Shown: positions 7,407 through 12,790, counted from the first letter of the stretch. The stretch: 13,035 nucleotides of DNA from an uncultured Oscillospiraceae bacterium (GCA_900752285.1 CAADUW010000269.1:1-13035); one strand, 5' to 3'. Translations and numbers: made by a program. Notes: generated by a model from the letters alone, not told the origin.

Positions 7407-8194
7407 AGATGAAACGCTTTCGGGTGATGGCGGCGGCGCTGTGTGCCGCCGTTCTTTTATGCGGATTTAGCGTCCCGGCCTATGCCTACGCGGACGGCGG
7501 CGAGGGCGCGGACTATGGCGATCCCACCATGACCGAGGAAACCCAGGCCCCGGAGTCGGAGCCCACCATCGAACCGGGCGAGGGCTTTTCGGAGGAGGGC
7601 AACCTTGTTACCCGCGATCTGCTCTATGACGAACACACCAACAAGCAGTTTATCACGGTGCAGACGGCGGGCGGGAACACCTTTTACATCGTCATTGACT
7701 ACGACAAGCCCGTGGACGAGGAGGGCGAGCAGTATGAAACCTACTTCTTCAGCGTGGTAGACGAGGCCGATTTGCTGGCCGCAGCCGAGGCCGCCGGGGT
7801 GGAGCAGGCGGTCTGCTCCTGCTCCGAAAAATGCGCGGCGGGTGCCGTGAATACGGAGTGCGCCGTCTGCTCGGTCAATATGAATAAGTGCGCGGGCGTT
7901 GAGCCGGAGCCGGAACCCACGGAAACCGAGGAACCCACCCCGGAGGAGGCCGAGCCAGAAACGGGCGGCAACATGGGGATGCTCCTGGCGGTGCTGGCCG
8001 TGGCCTTAGTGGGCGGCGGCGCGGCGTTCTATTTCAAGGTACTGCGCCCGAAGCAGCAGAAAGCCGCCGAGCCCCAGGAGGACTATGGCGACGAGCTCCC
8101 GGACTATGACGGGCCGGACGGCTACGGGGACGAGGACGATGACGGCCCGCCCTGGGATGAGGAGGACGAGGACGGAGAGGAGGCTGACAAATGA
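7403..8194 (+). CDS. DUF4366 family surface protein with signal peptide and C-terminal membrane helix
   Basis: A 263-residue exported protein. A signal peptide (1-28: basic KMKRFR, hydrophobic core, cleavage near VPAYA) is followed by an acidic Pro/Glu linker. The conserved DUF4366 region (about 66-128) contains NKQFITVQTAGGNTFYIVID and VVDEADLL. A six-cysteine cluster lies at 138, 140, 144, 153, 156 and 163. After a Pro/Glu spacer comes a membrane helix (189-211) and a very acidic tail (223-262). The topology suggests an extracellular domain anchored near the channel with a cytoplasmic acidic tail; the biochemical role is unknown. TTG 7403 lies 4 bases and ATG 7409 lies 10 bases after GGAGG (7394-7398); either may be the start. 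The stop overlaps the next gene by ATGA. Confidence 0.82.
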   Translation: MKMKRFRVMAAALCAAVLLCGFSVPAYAYADGGEGADYGDPTMTEETQAPESEPTIEPGEGFSEEGNLVTRDLLYDEHTNKQFITVQTAGGNTFYIVIDYDKPVDEEGEQYETYFFSVVDEADLLAAAEAAGVEQAVCSCSEKCAAGAVNTECAVCSVNMNKCAGVEPEPEPTETEEPTPEEAEPETGGNMGMLLAVLAVALVGGGAAFYFKVLRPKQQKAAEPQEDYGDELPDYDGPDGYGDEDDDGPPWDEEDEDGEEADK

Positions 8195-8367
8195 GGTTTA
8201 CCGACAGCCCCTTTGAAAAAATGATGAAGCAGAAGCCCCGTCCCCAGGCTCCTGCCCCGGCGAAACCGCCCAGGGGCTTCCGGTGCTCCGGGTGTCCCTA
8301 CTGGCGGGGCATCGGCTGTGTGTCCTGCTACCGGGAGCTCATGCGGGCCCCGGCTGGCGGGAGGTGA
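8191..8367 (+). CDS. Small cysteine-rich protein with two CxxC pairs
   Basis: A 58-residue protein. The N-terminal half is basic and Pro/Ala-rich. The C-terminal half has C32-x2-C35 and C43-x2-C46, spaced as in a small zinc-binding knuckle (CSGCPYWRGIGCVSC). The ATG overlaps the DUF4366 stop (ATGA), so translation is probably coupled, and GGAGAGGAGG stands just upstream. It is followed after four bases by the Cys_rich_VLP gene, which also carries cysteine knuckles. No named family was recognised; metal binding is inferred from the cysteine spacing only. Confidence 0.65.
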   Translation: MRFTDSPFEKMMKQKPRPQAPAPAKPPRGFRCSGCPYWRGIGCVSCYRELMRAPAGGR

Positions 8368-8371
8368 CGGC

Positions 8372-8725
8372 TTGGCCCGTGAACTGACACGCGAGGAAAA
8401 ACGGGCGATCCGCGCCCTGGTAACAAAATGGTGCGCTAACTATGACCGGGAATATGGGTGCCTGCCCCTGGACTGTGAGTGCTATATGCTGGGGAAATGC
8501 TGGACGGGCGCTTACTGCCGCTACTTTCGGGAGGCTGTCCTGCCCCTTGATCCGGCCCTGGAGGTGTCCCTGCTGAGTGAGGGCCCCAGGCCGGATTTCA
8601 AGATTTGCCCGGTCTGTGGCGGGGCCGTCCCTGCGGATGGGCGCATGGCCTACTGCTCCGAGTCCTGTGCCCGGATTGCCCTGCGGCGGCAAAAGCGGGA
8701 CTATATGCGGAAAAAGCGGAGGTGA
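8372..8725 (+). CDS. Cys_rich_VLP domain protein
   Basis: A 117-residue soluble protein matching the cysteine-rich VLP pattern remembered from CTn elements: CANYD (21-25), then CLPLDCECYMLGKCWTGAYC (30-49), then YFREAVLPLDPALE. A second module has C79-x2-C82 and C95-x3-C99, which looks like a zinc ribbon, and the tail is strongly basic (RRQKRDYMRKKRR), suggesting nucleic-acid binding. Its function is unknown. The start is TTG at 8372, seven bases after GGGAGG (8359-8364). The frame is also open upstream to an ATG-like codon at 8318, but that would overlap most of the preceding gene and has no ribosome binding site. It closes the run of overlapping genes; a 180-base gap follows. Confidence 0.82.
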   Translation: MARELTREEKRAIRALVTKWCANYDREYGCLPLDCECYMLGKCWTGAYCRYFREAVLPLDPALEVSLLSEGPRPDFKICPVCGGAVPADGRMAYCSESCARIALRRQKRDYMRKKRR

Positions 8726-8892
8726 TGTGTGGAAAATTAGGCTCTGGAAAACCCGCTTGTATCAAGGCTTTCCGGGGCCCTTTTGGGGGTGGGCCGTATC
8801 TTTCTATGGCCTGCCCTTATTTTGCTCAAATGCTTTCCACATCTCCCCCCGCCGCTTCTGGACACTTTGTCCAGAGGTGGCGGGGCATCTAA
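8725..8892 (+). CDS. Doubtful 55-codon ORF in the gap before the next gene
   Basis: ATG at 8725 overlaps the previous stop (TGATG), and GGAGG at 8718-8722 stands only two bases before it, which is close for a working site. The product (MCGKLGSGKPACIKAFRGPF at its start) has no recognisable domain. A GTG at 8727 in another frame gives WKIRLWKTRLYQGFPGPFWG and runs into the next gene. The final third of either frame is the palindrome copy 5 hairpin. The gap may simply be an untranslated leader. Confidence 0.2.
   Translation: MCGKLGSGKPACIKAFRGPFGGGPYLSMACPYFAQMLSTSPPAASGHFVQRWRGI
8847..8885 (+). repeat. Dispersed palindrome, copy 5, extended to an 18-bp hairpin
   Basis: The core is 8855-8877: arms CTTCTGGACA and TGTCCAGAGG around CTT, the opposite orientation to copies 1-4. 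Pairing continues outward (CCCCGCCG with TGGCGGGG), giving an 18-bp stem that is complete in RNA with two G-U pairs and a 3-base loop. It ends six bases before the AAGGAGGTG of the next gene, so it could influence transcription or translation of that gene. No T-run follows, so it is not a classical terminator. Confidence 0.85.
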
Positions 8893-8904
8893 GGAGGTGT
8901 TATT

Positions 8905-9687
8905 CTGGAAGAAAATCAAGGCTATGTGATCCGCCGCACGATCCTGTTTGACAATCAGTGCGGTTTTGCCCTTGGGGAAAATAGCAGGGCCCCTAATCCC
9001 TATGTGACGTGGCGGTTTAATGAGCAGGACGGCCAGCGGAATTACTTTTGGGGCCACTACATGAATGAGCCGGATATGGCGGAACGGGACTTACTCAATC
9101 GGGCCGAGGACTACCAGCGGCGCTACCATGTGCAGGAAGTGGAGCAGGCCCCGGACAAGGAAACCTATCTGTACTACTCCACCCAGCGGCCTATCGACAT
9201 CGGCACCTACCCGAACAGCTATTTTAACCGCCCTGTCCACATGGATTTATACTTTACCCGCCAGCAAGTGACGGGTGAGGCGTTCCAGGCGTGGGGAGCC
9301 ATCACCTATGCCCATCCCTTGACGGAACGGGAAATGCAGGATTATGAGCTCCGGCCCTCCCGCAATAACCTGGATATTCGGCGGCAGATGGATGCCCAGG
9401 CCCAGGTGGTAGGAAAATGGGAGGACGCTCACCGTGTCCCGGATCAAAAGCGGCTGACGTGGTTTTACCCTGACTTCGGCAGCTATGTGGTGAAAGAATA
9501 CATCACCCCGGAGCAACTGGCCAGCTTTGCCCGTGGCGTGGAACGCCAGGAGGCGGCGCGGGCTCATAAGGAGGCCAAACGCCAGCCCCCGATTGCGGAA
9601 CAACTGAAAGCGGCGCAAAAGGAGGCCCAGGAACACCGGGCCCCGGACGGCCCTAAAAAGAAAGCCCCTGACCGGGGCGACAGATAG
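8905..9687 (+). CDS. Conserved hypothetical protein of CTn-type elements
   Basis: A 260-residue soluble protein. Features seen are VIRRTILFDNQCGFALGEN (8-26), YVTWRFNEQDGQRNYFWGHY (33-52), YYSTQRPIDIGTYP (90-103), FQAWGAITYAHPLTEREMQDYELRPS (127-152) and a charged helical C-terminus rich in Ala, Lys and Glu (200-260). I recall similar proteins in this position of Tn1549-like elements but cannot name the domain. No catalytic motif, signal peptide or membrane helix was found. The start is probably CTG at 8905, seven bases after AAGGAGGTG (8891-8899), or ATT at 8902; the first GTG (8926) lies 28 bases after GGAGG, too far. It stands between the copy 5 hairpin and the mob genes and is probably transcribed with mobC. 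Confidence 0.75.
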   Translation: MEENQGYVIRRTILFDNQCGFALGENSRAPNPYVTWRFNEQDGQRNYFWGHYMNEPDMAERDLLNRAEDYQRRYHVQEVEQAPDKETYLYYSTQRPIDIGTYPNSYFNRPVHMDLYFTRQQVTGEAFQAWGAITYAHPLTEREMQDYELRPSRNNLDIRRQMDAQAQVVGKWEDAHRVPDQKRLTWFYPDFGSYVVKEYITPEQLASFARGVERQEAARAHKEAKRQPPIAEQLKAAQKEAQEHRAPDGPKKKAPDRGDR

Positions 9688-9698
9688 GAGGACTGTTT

Positions 9699-9863
9699 AT
9701 GGAAAAGAAGCGTGAAGAGGATTTTGCCAACCAGGAGGCCCTGCGGCTCTCCGGGGTATTCAATACGCCGATCCCCGCCCAGCCCCCGGAACGGGAAAAG
9801 GCGCTGGACAAGGTAAAGGAGCCGCCCCGCGTCTGCCGGAGCCTGGAACGGGAGGAGCGGTGA
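9699..9863 (+). CDS. Small hypothetical protein upstream of mobC
   Basis: A 54-residue, highly charged protein (MEKKREEDFANQEALRLSGV, then a Pro-rich middle PIPAQPPEREKALDK and a basic end). No domain was recognised. A good ribosome binding site (TAGGAGG, 9685-9691) overlaps the stop of the previous gene, and the stop codon overlaps the GTG of mobC (GTGA), which strongly suggests that it is translated and coupled to mobC. Its steady presence before mobC would hint at a mobilization accessory role, but the sequence itself gives no function. Confidence 0.65.
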   Translation: MEKKREEDFANQEALRLSGVFNTPIPAQPPEREKALDKVKEPPRVCRSLEREER

Positions 9864-10207
9864 CAAAGAAACGCCGCCGCCCCATCCATCTCCATGTGAT
9901 GGTGTCCGAGGAGGAGCAGGCGCTGATCCGGGAGCGTATGGCCGAGGCGGGCATCCGAAACATGGGGGCCTATATGCGGAAAATGGCCCTCAATGGGTAT
10001 GTGCTCCATGTTGACCTGTCACCTGTCCAGGAGCTGGTGTCGCTCCAGCGGCGGTGCTCCAACAATCTAAACCAGGTGGCGATCCAGGCGAATACCTACG
10101 GCGGCATTTACCCGGAGGAGATCAAAGCTCTGCAACGGGACTATGAAAAGCTGTGGCGGCCCCTTTCCGATCTGCTGGAAAAGCTCTCCGCCATCGTGCG
10201 GCTCTGA
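9860..10207 (+). CDS. mobC: MobC-family relaxosome accessory protein
   Basis: A 115-residue DNA-binding accessory protein of plasmid/ICE mobilization (MobC type). The basic start TKKRRRPIHLHVMVSEEEQALIRERMAEAG is a ribbon-helix-helix-like segment. It is followed by GAYMRKMALNGYVLHVDLSPVQELVSLQRRCSNNLNQVAIQANTYG, the conserved MobC core with the NLNQ motif near residue 70, and a C-terminal helix. It should bind near oriT and help the relaxase open the DNA for nicking. The start is GTG at 9860, overlapping the previous stop, with GGAGG at 9851-9855. The relaxase is separated from it by the CD1845-like gene. The overall pattern is clear and the call is confident. Confidence 0.87.
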   Translation: MTKKRRRPIHLHVMVSEEEQALIRERMAEAGIRNMGAYMRKMALNGYVLHVDLSPVQELVSLQRRCSNNLNQVAIQANTYGGIYPEEIKALQRDYEKLWRPLSDLLEKLSAIVRL

Positions 10208-10211
10208 CCTG

Positions 10212-10238
10212 CCGGGGAGCGGTTTTGCCGTTCCCCGG
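10212..10238 (+). other. Hairpin just after mobC, competing with the next hairpin
   Basis: Arms CCGGGGAGCGG (10212-10222) and CCGTTCCCCGG (10228-10238) form an 11-bp stem with one G-U pair around TTTTG. The last six bases (10233-10238) are also the first six of the long hairpin 10233-10285, so both cannot form fully at once. No T-run follows. Confidence 0.7.
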
Positions 10239-10285
10239 CTATCTCGACTTCTGGACATTTTGTCCAGAGGTGGGGATAGCCGGGG
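10233..10285 (+). repeat. Dispersed palindrome, copy 6, extended to a 25-bp hairpin
   Basis: The core 10248-10270 has arms CTTCTGGACA and TGTCCAGAGG around TTT. Pairing extends outward to the CCCCGGCTATC / GATAGCCGGGG flanks, so that 25 bases on each side pair with one true mismatch (G10246 opposite G10272) and two G-U pairs. This is the longest inverted repeat in the window. It lies in the gap between mobC and the CD1845-like gene, just upstream of a promoter. It may end or protect the upstream transcript, block read-through, or be a protein site. Confidence 0.85.
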
Positions 10286-10290
10286 CATCC

Positions 10291-10319
10291 TTGTTGGCCC
10301 CCTCCTGCGGAGTTATAAT
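10291..10319 (+). promoter_or_regulatory. Promoter for the CD1845-like gene
   Basis: A perfect -10 TATAAT (10314-10319) stands 17 bases after a weak -35 TTGTTG (10291-10296). Transcription would begin near 10326, giving a leader of about 40 bases with AGGAGG at 10352-10357. It lies directly after the copy 6 hairpin. Confidence 0.55.
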
Positions 10320-10365
10320 ATACATATAGAGGCGAACAACGAACTTTTTGTAGGAGGTATGAACG

Positions 10366-10656
10366 ATGCGGACAATCTTAAAAATCATCGCGGCTCCCTT
10401 TGTCCTGGCCCTGATCCTCATTGTGGCGGTGCTTACGTTCCTGTCCTGCGTGGCGGGGGCGGTGTGCATTGTGGCTTGTGTGGGCCTGTCCCTGCTGGCG
10501 ATCCTCTGCCTGCTGGCCGGGCAGACAGTAGGCTGCATCGCCATGTTTGTGCTGGCGTTCCTGGTTTCCCCCTTTGGGCTCCCGGCCCTGGGCGGCTGGC
10601 TGGTGGAGCGTCTGCATGGTGTGAAGTATGCGGCGATGGACTTTATGGCGAGCTGA
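10366..10656 (+). CDS. CD1845-like small membrane protein
   Basis: A 96-residue hydrophobic protein with probably three membrane helices (about 5-27, 30-52 and 55-78), a conserved LVSPFGLPALGGWLVERL segment and a short C-terminal tail ending KYAAMDFMAS. The pattern MRTILKIIAAPFVLAL...SPFGLP matches what I remember as the CD1845 family of CTn elements. Its biochemical role is unknown; a membrane partner of the relaxosome or coupling step is a guess from its place between mobC and the relaxase. The ATG at 10366 follows GGAGG (10353-10357) by eight bases. It appears to be a transcription unit of its own, with a promoter at 10291-10319 and a terminator at 10685-10720. Confidence 0.8.
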   Translation: MRTILKIIAAPFVLALILIVAVLTFLSCVAGAVCIVACVGLSLLAILCLLAGQTVGCIAMFVLAFLVSPFGLPALGGWLVERLHGVKYAAMDFMAS

Positions 10657-10658
10657 TA

Positions 10659-10681
10659 CTTACGGACAAAGTGTCCAGAGG
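10659..10681 (+). repeat. Dispersed palindrome, copy 7 (degenerate)
   Basis: Arms CTTACGGACA and TGTCCAGAGG around AAG; the left arm has two changes, leaving a six-base inner stem GGACA... with TGTCC plus partial outer pairing. It begins two bases after the last base of the CD1845-like stop codon and just before the terminator. The following bases TGCC match the mirror image of the GGCA flank of copies 1 and 3. Confidence 0.7.
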
Positions 10682-10684
10682 TGC

Positions 10685-10720
10685 CGGGCGGCGGGTGACA
10701 TAGACCGCCGCCCGCTTTTT
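10685..10720 (+). terminator. Intrinsic terminator between the CD1845-like gene and the relaxase
   Basis: A perfect 10-bp GC-only stem (CGGGCGGCGG 10685-10694, CCGCCGCCCG 10705-10714) closes a 10-base loop and is followed by CTTTTT. It is the best plus-strand intrinsic terminator in the window. Because the relaxase ribosome binding site follows within 12 bases, it may also act as an attenuator of relaxase transcription. Confidence 0.8.
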
Positions 10721-10743
10721 CTGCTGGGAAAGGAGGTGCGGCT

Positions 10744-12150
10744 ATCGCTACAACTTACATCCGGCCCTACAAGGTAGCGGCGGGAAAAACGGCTGTCCAG
10801 ACAATGGAGGATCGGTTTGCCTACGGGCTCAATCCGAAAAAGATAGGAGCTGTGTCTGCCTACCTCTGCGATCCGGCATCGGCCCCCGCTGAGTTTCTCC
10901 TGACAAAGAGCCAGTACCAGGCGGAAACGGGCCGGGCCGTAGAGCGCGGGGCCCTGTTCTTTCAGATCCGGCAGGCGTTTCCTCCCGGTGAGGTCACGCC
11001 GGAGGAGGCCAACAAAATCGGCTATGAAACGGCCATGCGCTGGACAAAGGGCAAGTACCAGTTTTTCGTTTGTACCCACATCGACAAGGGCCACATTCAT
11101 AATCACATTTATTACAACTCCACGGCCCAGGACTGCTCCCGGAAGTTTCATAACTTCATCGGCTCCAGCTTTGCGGTGCGGCGGCTCTCTGACCGGGTGT
11201 GCATTGAGCATGAGCTGTCTGTTATCCAAAATCCGAAACAGCACAGCAAGGGCCGCTTTCTCCATTATGGCCAGTGGATTGGAGAAAAGCCGCCCACCGC
11301 ACAACAGAGGGTGCGGCTGGCCATCGTGGAGGCCCTGGGGCAACGGCCCGCTGACTTCCCGGCGTTCCTGCGGCTTATGGAGGAGTCCGGCTTTCAAGTG
11401 AAGCATGGGCGGGGCGGCGCGATCTCGTTCCTGGCCCCTGGGCAGGATAAGTACACCCGCCTGCGGGCATCAACCCTGGGCCCCGGTTTCGATCCGGATG
11501 ACATCCGGGCGGTAATTGCCGGGGAGCGTCCCATCCCGGAGCTCCCAAAAGACGGCCCGGCTCCGCCCCGGCGGGTCAATCTGATTATCGACATTAGGGA
11601 GCGCATGGCCCAGGGCAAGGGGCCCGGCTATGAGCGGTGGGCCAAAGTTTACAACCTCAAACAGATGGCCGCCGCGCTCCAATATCTCCGGGAACACGAT
11701 CTGATGGATTATGACGCGCTGGCCGCCAGCACCGAGGCGGCGGTGGATCGCGCCCACAAGCTGGCCGGGGAGCTGCGGGACACAGAGGCGGCCCTCTCTA
11801 AAACTTCTGAGCTCATGGGCGCGGTGGTACAGTATGCAAAGACGCGCCCTGTGTTCGACGGCTACAAGGCGGCCCGGTATTCTAAAAAGTACCTGGCCCA
11901 GCACGAGGCAGAGCTGGCTGACTACCGGGCGGCCAAAGCTACTATGAGCGATCTTTTAGGCGGGGCGAAGCTCCCGAAAATGGATGCGCTGAAAAAGGAG
12001 CGCCGGGAGCTCTCCGAAAAGAGAAAGGCCCTTTATGCGGAATACCGCAAGGCCCAGGCGGAAATGCGGCAGGCCGTGGCGGTCAAGGCGAACATTGACC
12101 ATCTGCTCGGCCATACGGATGGGCGTGAAAATAAGGCCCAGGAGCGATAG
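10744..12150 (+). CDS. Relaxase (MobA/VirD2-type, MOBP-like)
   Basis: A 468-residue DNA relaxase that would nick oriT and stay bound to the transferred strand. TTYIRPYKVAAGKTAVQT (3-20) is the usual N-terminus; Tyr27 in FAYGLNPKK is the likely catalytic residue (Y-x-x-NP-x-K pattern); SAYLCDP follows at 38-44; the metal-binding histidine motif HIDKGHIHNH is at 112-121. The C-terminal part (about 300-468) is Ala/Lys/Glu-rich and probably coiled coil, perhaps for channel docking. The family start M-A-TTYIRP falls on ATC at 10744, seven bases after AAAGGAGGTG (10729-10738). The first in-frame ATG (10804) would delete 20 conserved residues and has no ribosome binding site. The gene stands right after a terminator with no clear promoter, so its expression may rely on read-through. 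Confidence 0.92.
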   Translation: MATTYIRPYKVAAGKTAVQTMEDRFAYGLNPKKIGAVSAYLCDPASAPAEFLLTKSQYQAETGRAVERGALFFQIRQAFPPGEVTPEEANKIGYETAMRWTKGKYQFFVCTHIDKGHIHNHIYYNSTAQDCSRKFHNFIGSSFAVRRLSDRVCIEHELSVIQNPKQHSKGRFLHYGQWIGEKPPTAQQRVRLAIVEALGQRPADFPAFLRLMEESGFQVKHGRGGAISFLAPGQDKYTRLRASTLGPGFDPDDIRAVIAGERPIPELPKDGPAPPRRVNLIIDIRERMAQGKGPGYERWAKVYNLKQMAAALQYLREHDLMDYDALAASTEAAVDRAHKLAGELRDTEAALSKTSELMGAVVQYAKTRPVFDGYKAARYSKKYLAQHEAELADYRAAKATMSDLLGGAKLPKMDALKKERRELSEKRKALYAEYRKAQAEMRQAVAVKANIDHLLGHTDGRENKAQER

Positions 12151-12171
12151 CTCCGGGCCGCAGACAACCAG

Positions 12172-12200
12172 GGACTTCTGGACAAAGTGTCCAGAAGTCC
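12172..12200 (+). repeat. Dispersed palindrome, copy 8 (after the relaxase)
   Basis: A perfect 13-bp inverted repeat: arms GGACTTCTGGACA and TGTCCAGAAGTCC around AAG. It starts 22 bases after the relaxase stop, outside any gene, and is the most perfect copy in the window. Confidence 0.9.
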
Positions 12201-12207
12201 GGCGGGT

Positions 12208-12223
12208 TTGGGGAGCTCCCCAA
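12208..12223. repeat. Perfect 16-bp palindrome
   Basis: TTGGGGAGCTCCCCAA is fully self-complementary with no centre bases. It lies eight bases after palindrome copy 8 in the convergent gap. It may be a protein site or part of an origin of transfer; it is not followed by a T-run. Confidence 0.7.
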
Positions 12224-12228
12224 CAAGC

Positions 12229-12260
12229 ATTTTCACGGGCCTGCGGCCTGTGAAAATTTC
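12229..12260 (+). terminator. Bidirectional terminator between relaxase and regulator
   Basis: A 13-bp stem (ATTTTCACGGGCC, 12229-12241, with GGCCTGTGAAAAT, 12245-12257, one G-U pair) closes the loop TGC. It continues into TTT on the plus strand and is flanked by A/T tracts on both sides, so it could stop transcription from both converging genes. Confidence 0.65.
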
Positions 12261-12280
12261 GGAGTGTGGCCACACCCGAA
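12258..12280. repeat. Palindrome around GTGTGGCCACAC
   Basis: The 12-bp perfect palindrome GTGTGGCCACAC (12264-12275) is extended by TTCGG (12258-12262) pairing with CCGAA (12276-12280), with A12263 unpaired. It follows directly on the terminator stem. It is a candidate protein site or part of an oriT. Confidence 0.6.
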
Positions 12281-12316
12281 TTGCTTGCCGTTTCGTGCAG
12301 GCCCGGAAATGGGTGC

Positions 12317-12353
12317 AAAAAACGGAGGCGCGTGCTCTTTACGCATCCTCCGT
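12317..12353 (-). terminator. Intrinsic terminator of the Xre-type regulator
   Basis: Read on the minus strand, ACGGAGG and CCTCCGT (seven bp) plus GCGT and ACGC (four bp, with a small internal bulge) form a stem around a seven-base loop, followed by six T (A-run 12317-12322 on the plus strand). The stem overlaps the last codons and stop of the regulator gene. Confidence 0.7.
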
Positions 12354-12698
12354 CTCCTTAGCCGCTTTCATCGCTTGGATGGTGGCTTCTACAATTTTTA
12401 ATTCTTTTTCGTCCAGGGAGCCCAGCATGGCGTCAATCCGCTTTCTGCACTCGCTCCCTTTATTTTTGGACGGATAGAAGTATTGATCTACCGATATATC
12501 AAACATTGTTACCATCTGATAAAAGGTGTTGAGGCTGGGGTGCTGGCCGTCATTCTCATTATACATGATAGTGCGTGGAGCCCGGTCAACAATATAAGCC
12601 AGTTGCTCCTGCGTCATCCCGGCGGCTTCCCGTGCCCGCTTGATGGCGAGCCCTATATCGCGAAAATCAAATCGTCGTTCATCTCTCTCAATCTTCAT
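12339..12698 (-). CDS. Xre-family helix-turn-helix transcriptional regulator
   Basis: A 119-residue DNA-binding protein. The HTH_3 domain covers about residues 14-72: IGLAIKRAREAAGMTQEQLA (15-34), YIVDRAPRTIMYNENDGQHPSLNTFYQMVTMFDISVDQYF. It is followed by a helical C-terminus (84-115) rich in Glu, Lys and Ala, which may serve dimerisation. It converges with the relaxase and diverges from the response regulator gene, so it is a likely regulator of its own promoter, of the adjacent module or of transfer. The minus-strand ATG (12696-12698) has a modest AGGTGAT ribosome binding site. Base composition is closer to AT-rich than in the transfer genes, pointing to a different origin or to cargo. What signal it senses cannot be told. 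Confidence 0.88.
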   Translation of the reverse strand: MKIERDERRFDFRDIGLAIKRAREAAGMTQEQLAYIVDRAPRTIMYNENDGQHPSLNTFYQMVTMFDISVDQYFYPSKNKGSECRKRIDAMLGSLDEKELKIVEATIQAMKAAKETEDA

Positions 12699-12709
12699 AA
12701 TATCACCTA

Positions 12710-12723
12710 ATGTAATTTTACAT
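12710..12723. promoter_or_regulatory. Candidate operator at the regulator's promoter
   Basis: The 14-base palindrome ATGTAATTTTACAT has six-base arms around TT. It covers the predicted -10 element of the minus-strand promoter, which is where an autorepressor would be expected to bind. Confidence 0.5.
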
Positions 12724-12743
12724 TTCAGGTATCGTTATTTGAA
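12715..12743 (-). promoter_or_regulatory. Promoter of the Xre-type regulator
   Basis: On the minus strand, TTCAAA (-35, complement of 12738-12743) and TAAAAT (-10, complement of 12715-12720) are 17 bases apart. Transcription would start near 12708, leaving a very short leader before the ATG at 12698, which makes the match less certain. Confidence 0.5.
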
Positions 12744-12790
12744 CGAGTGTATATTTCATAATACCGACTATTTAATTTCACTTTCCGATA

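Noticed and set aside
10791..10800. Possible ninth copy of the palindrome (CTGTCCAGAC in the relaxase start)
   Set aside because: Only the right-arm-like bases are present; there is no matching left arm, so it is a chance match.
1335..12197. CRISPR array made of the repeated palindromes
   Set aside because: Intervals between copies range from about 0.4 to 2.9 kb, contain genes and are not uniform spacers.
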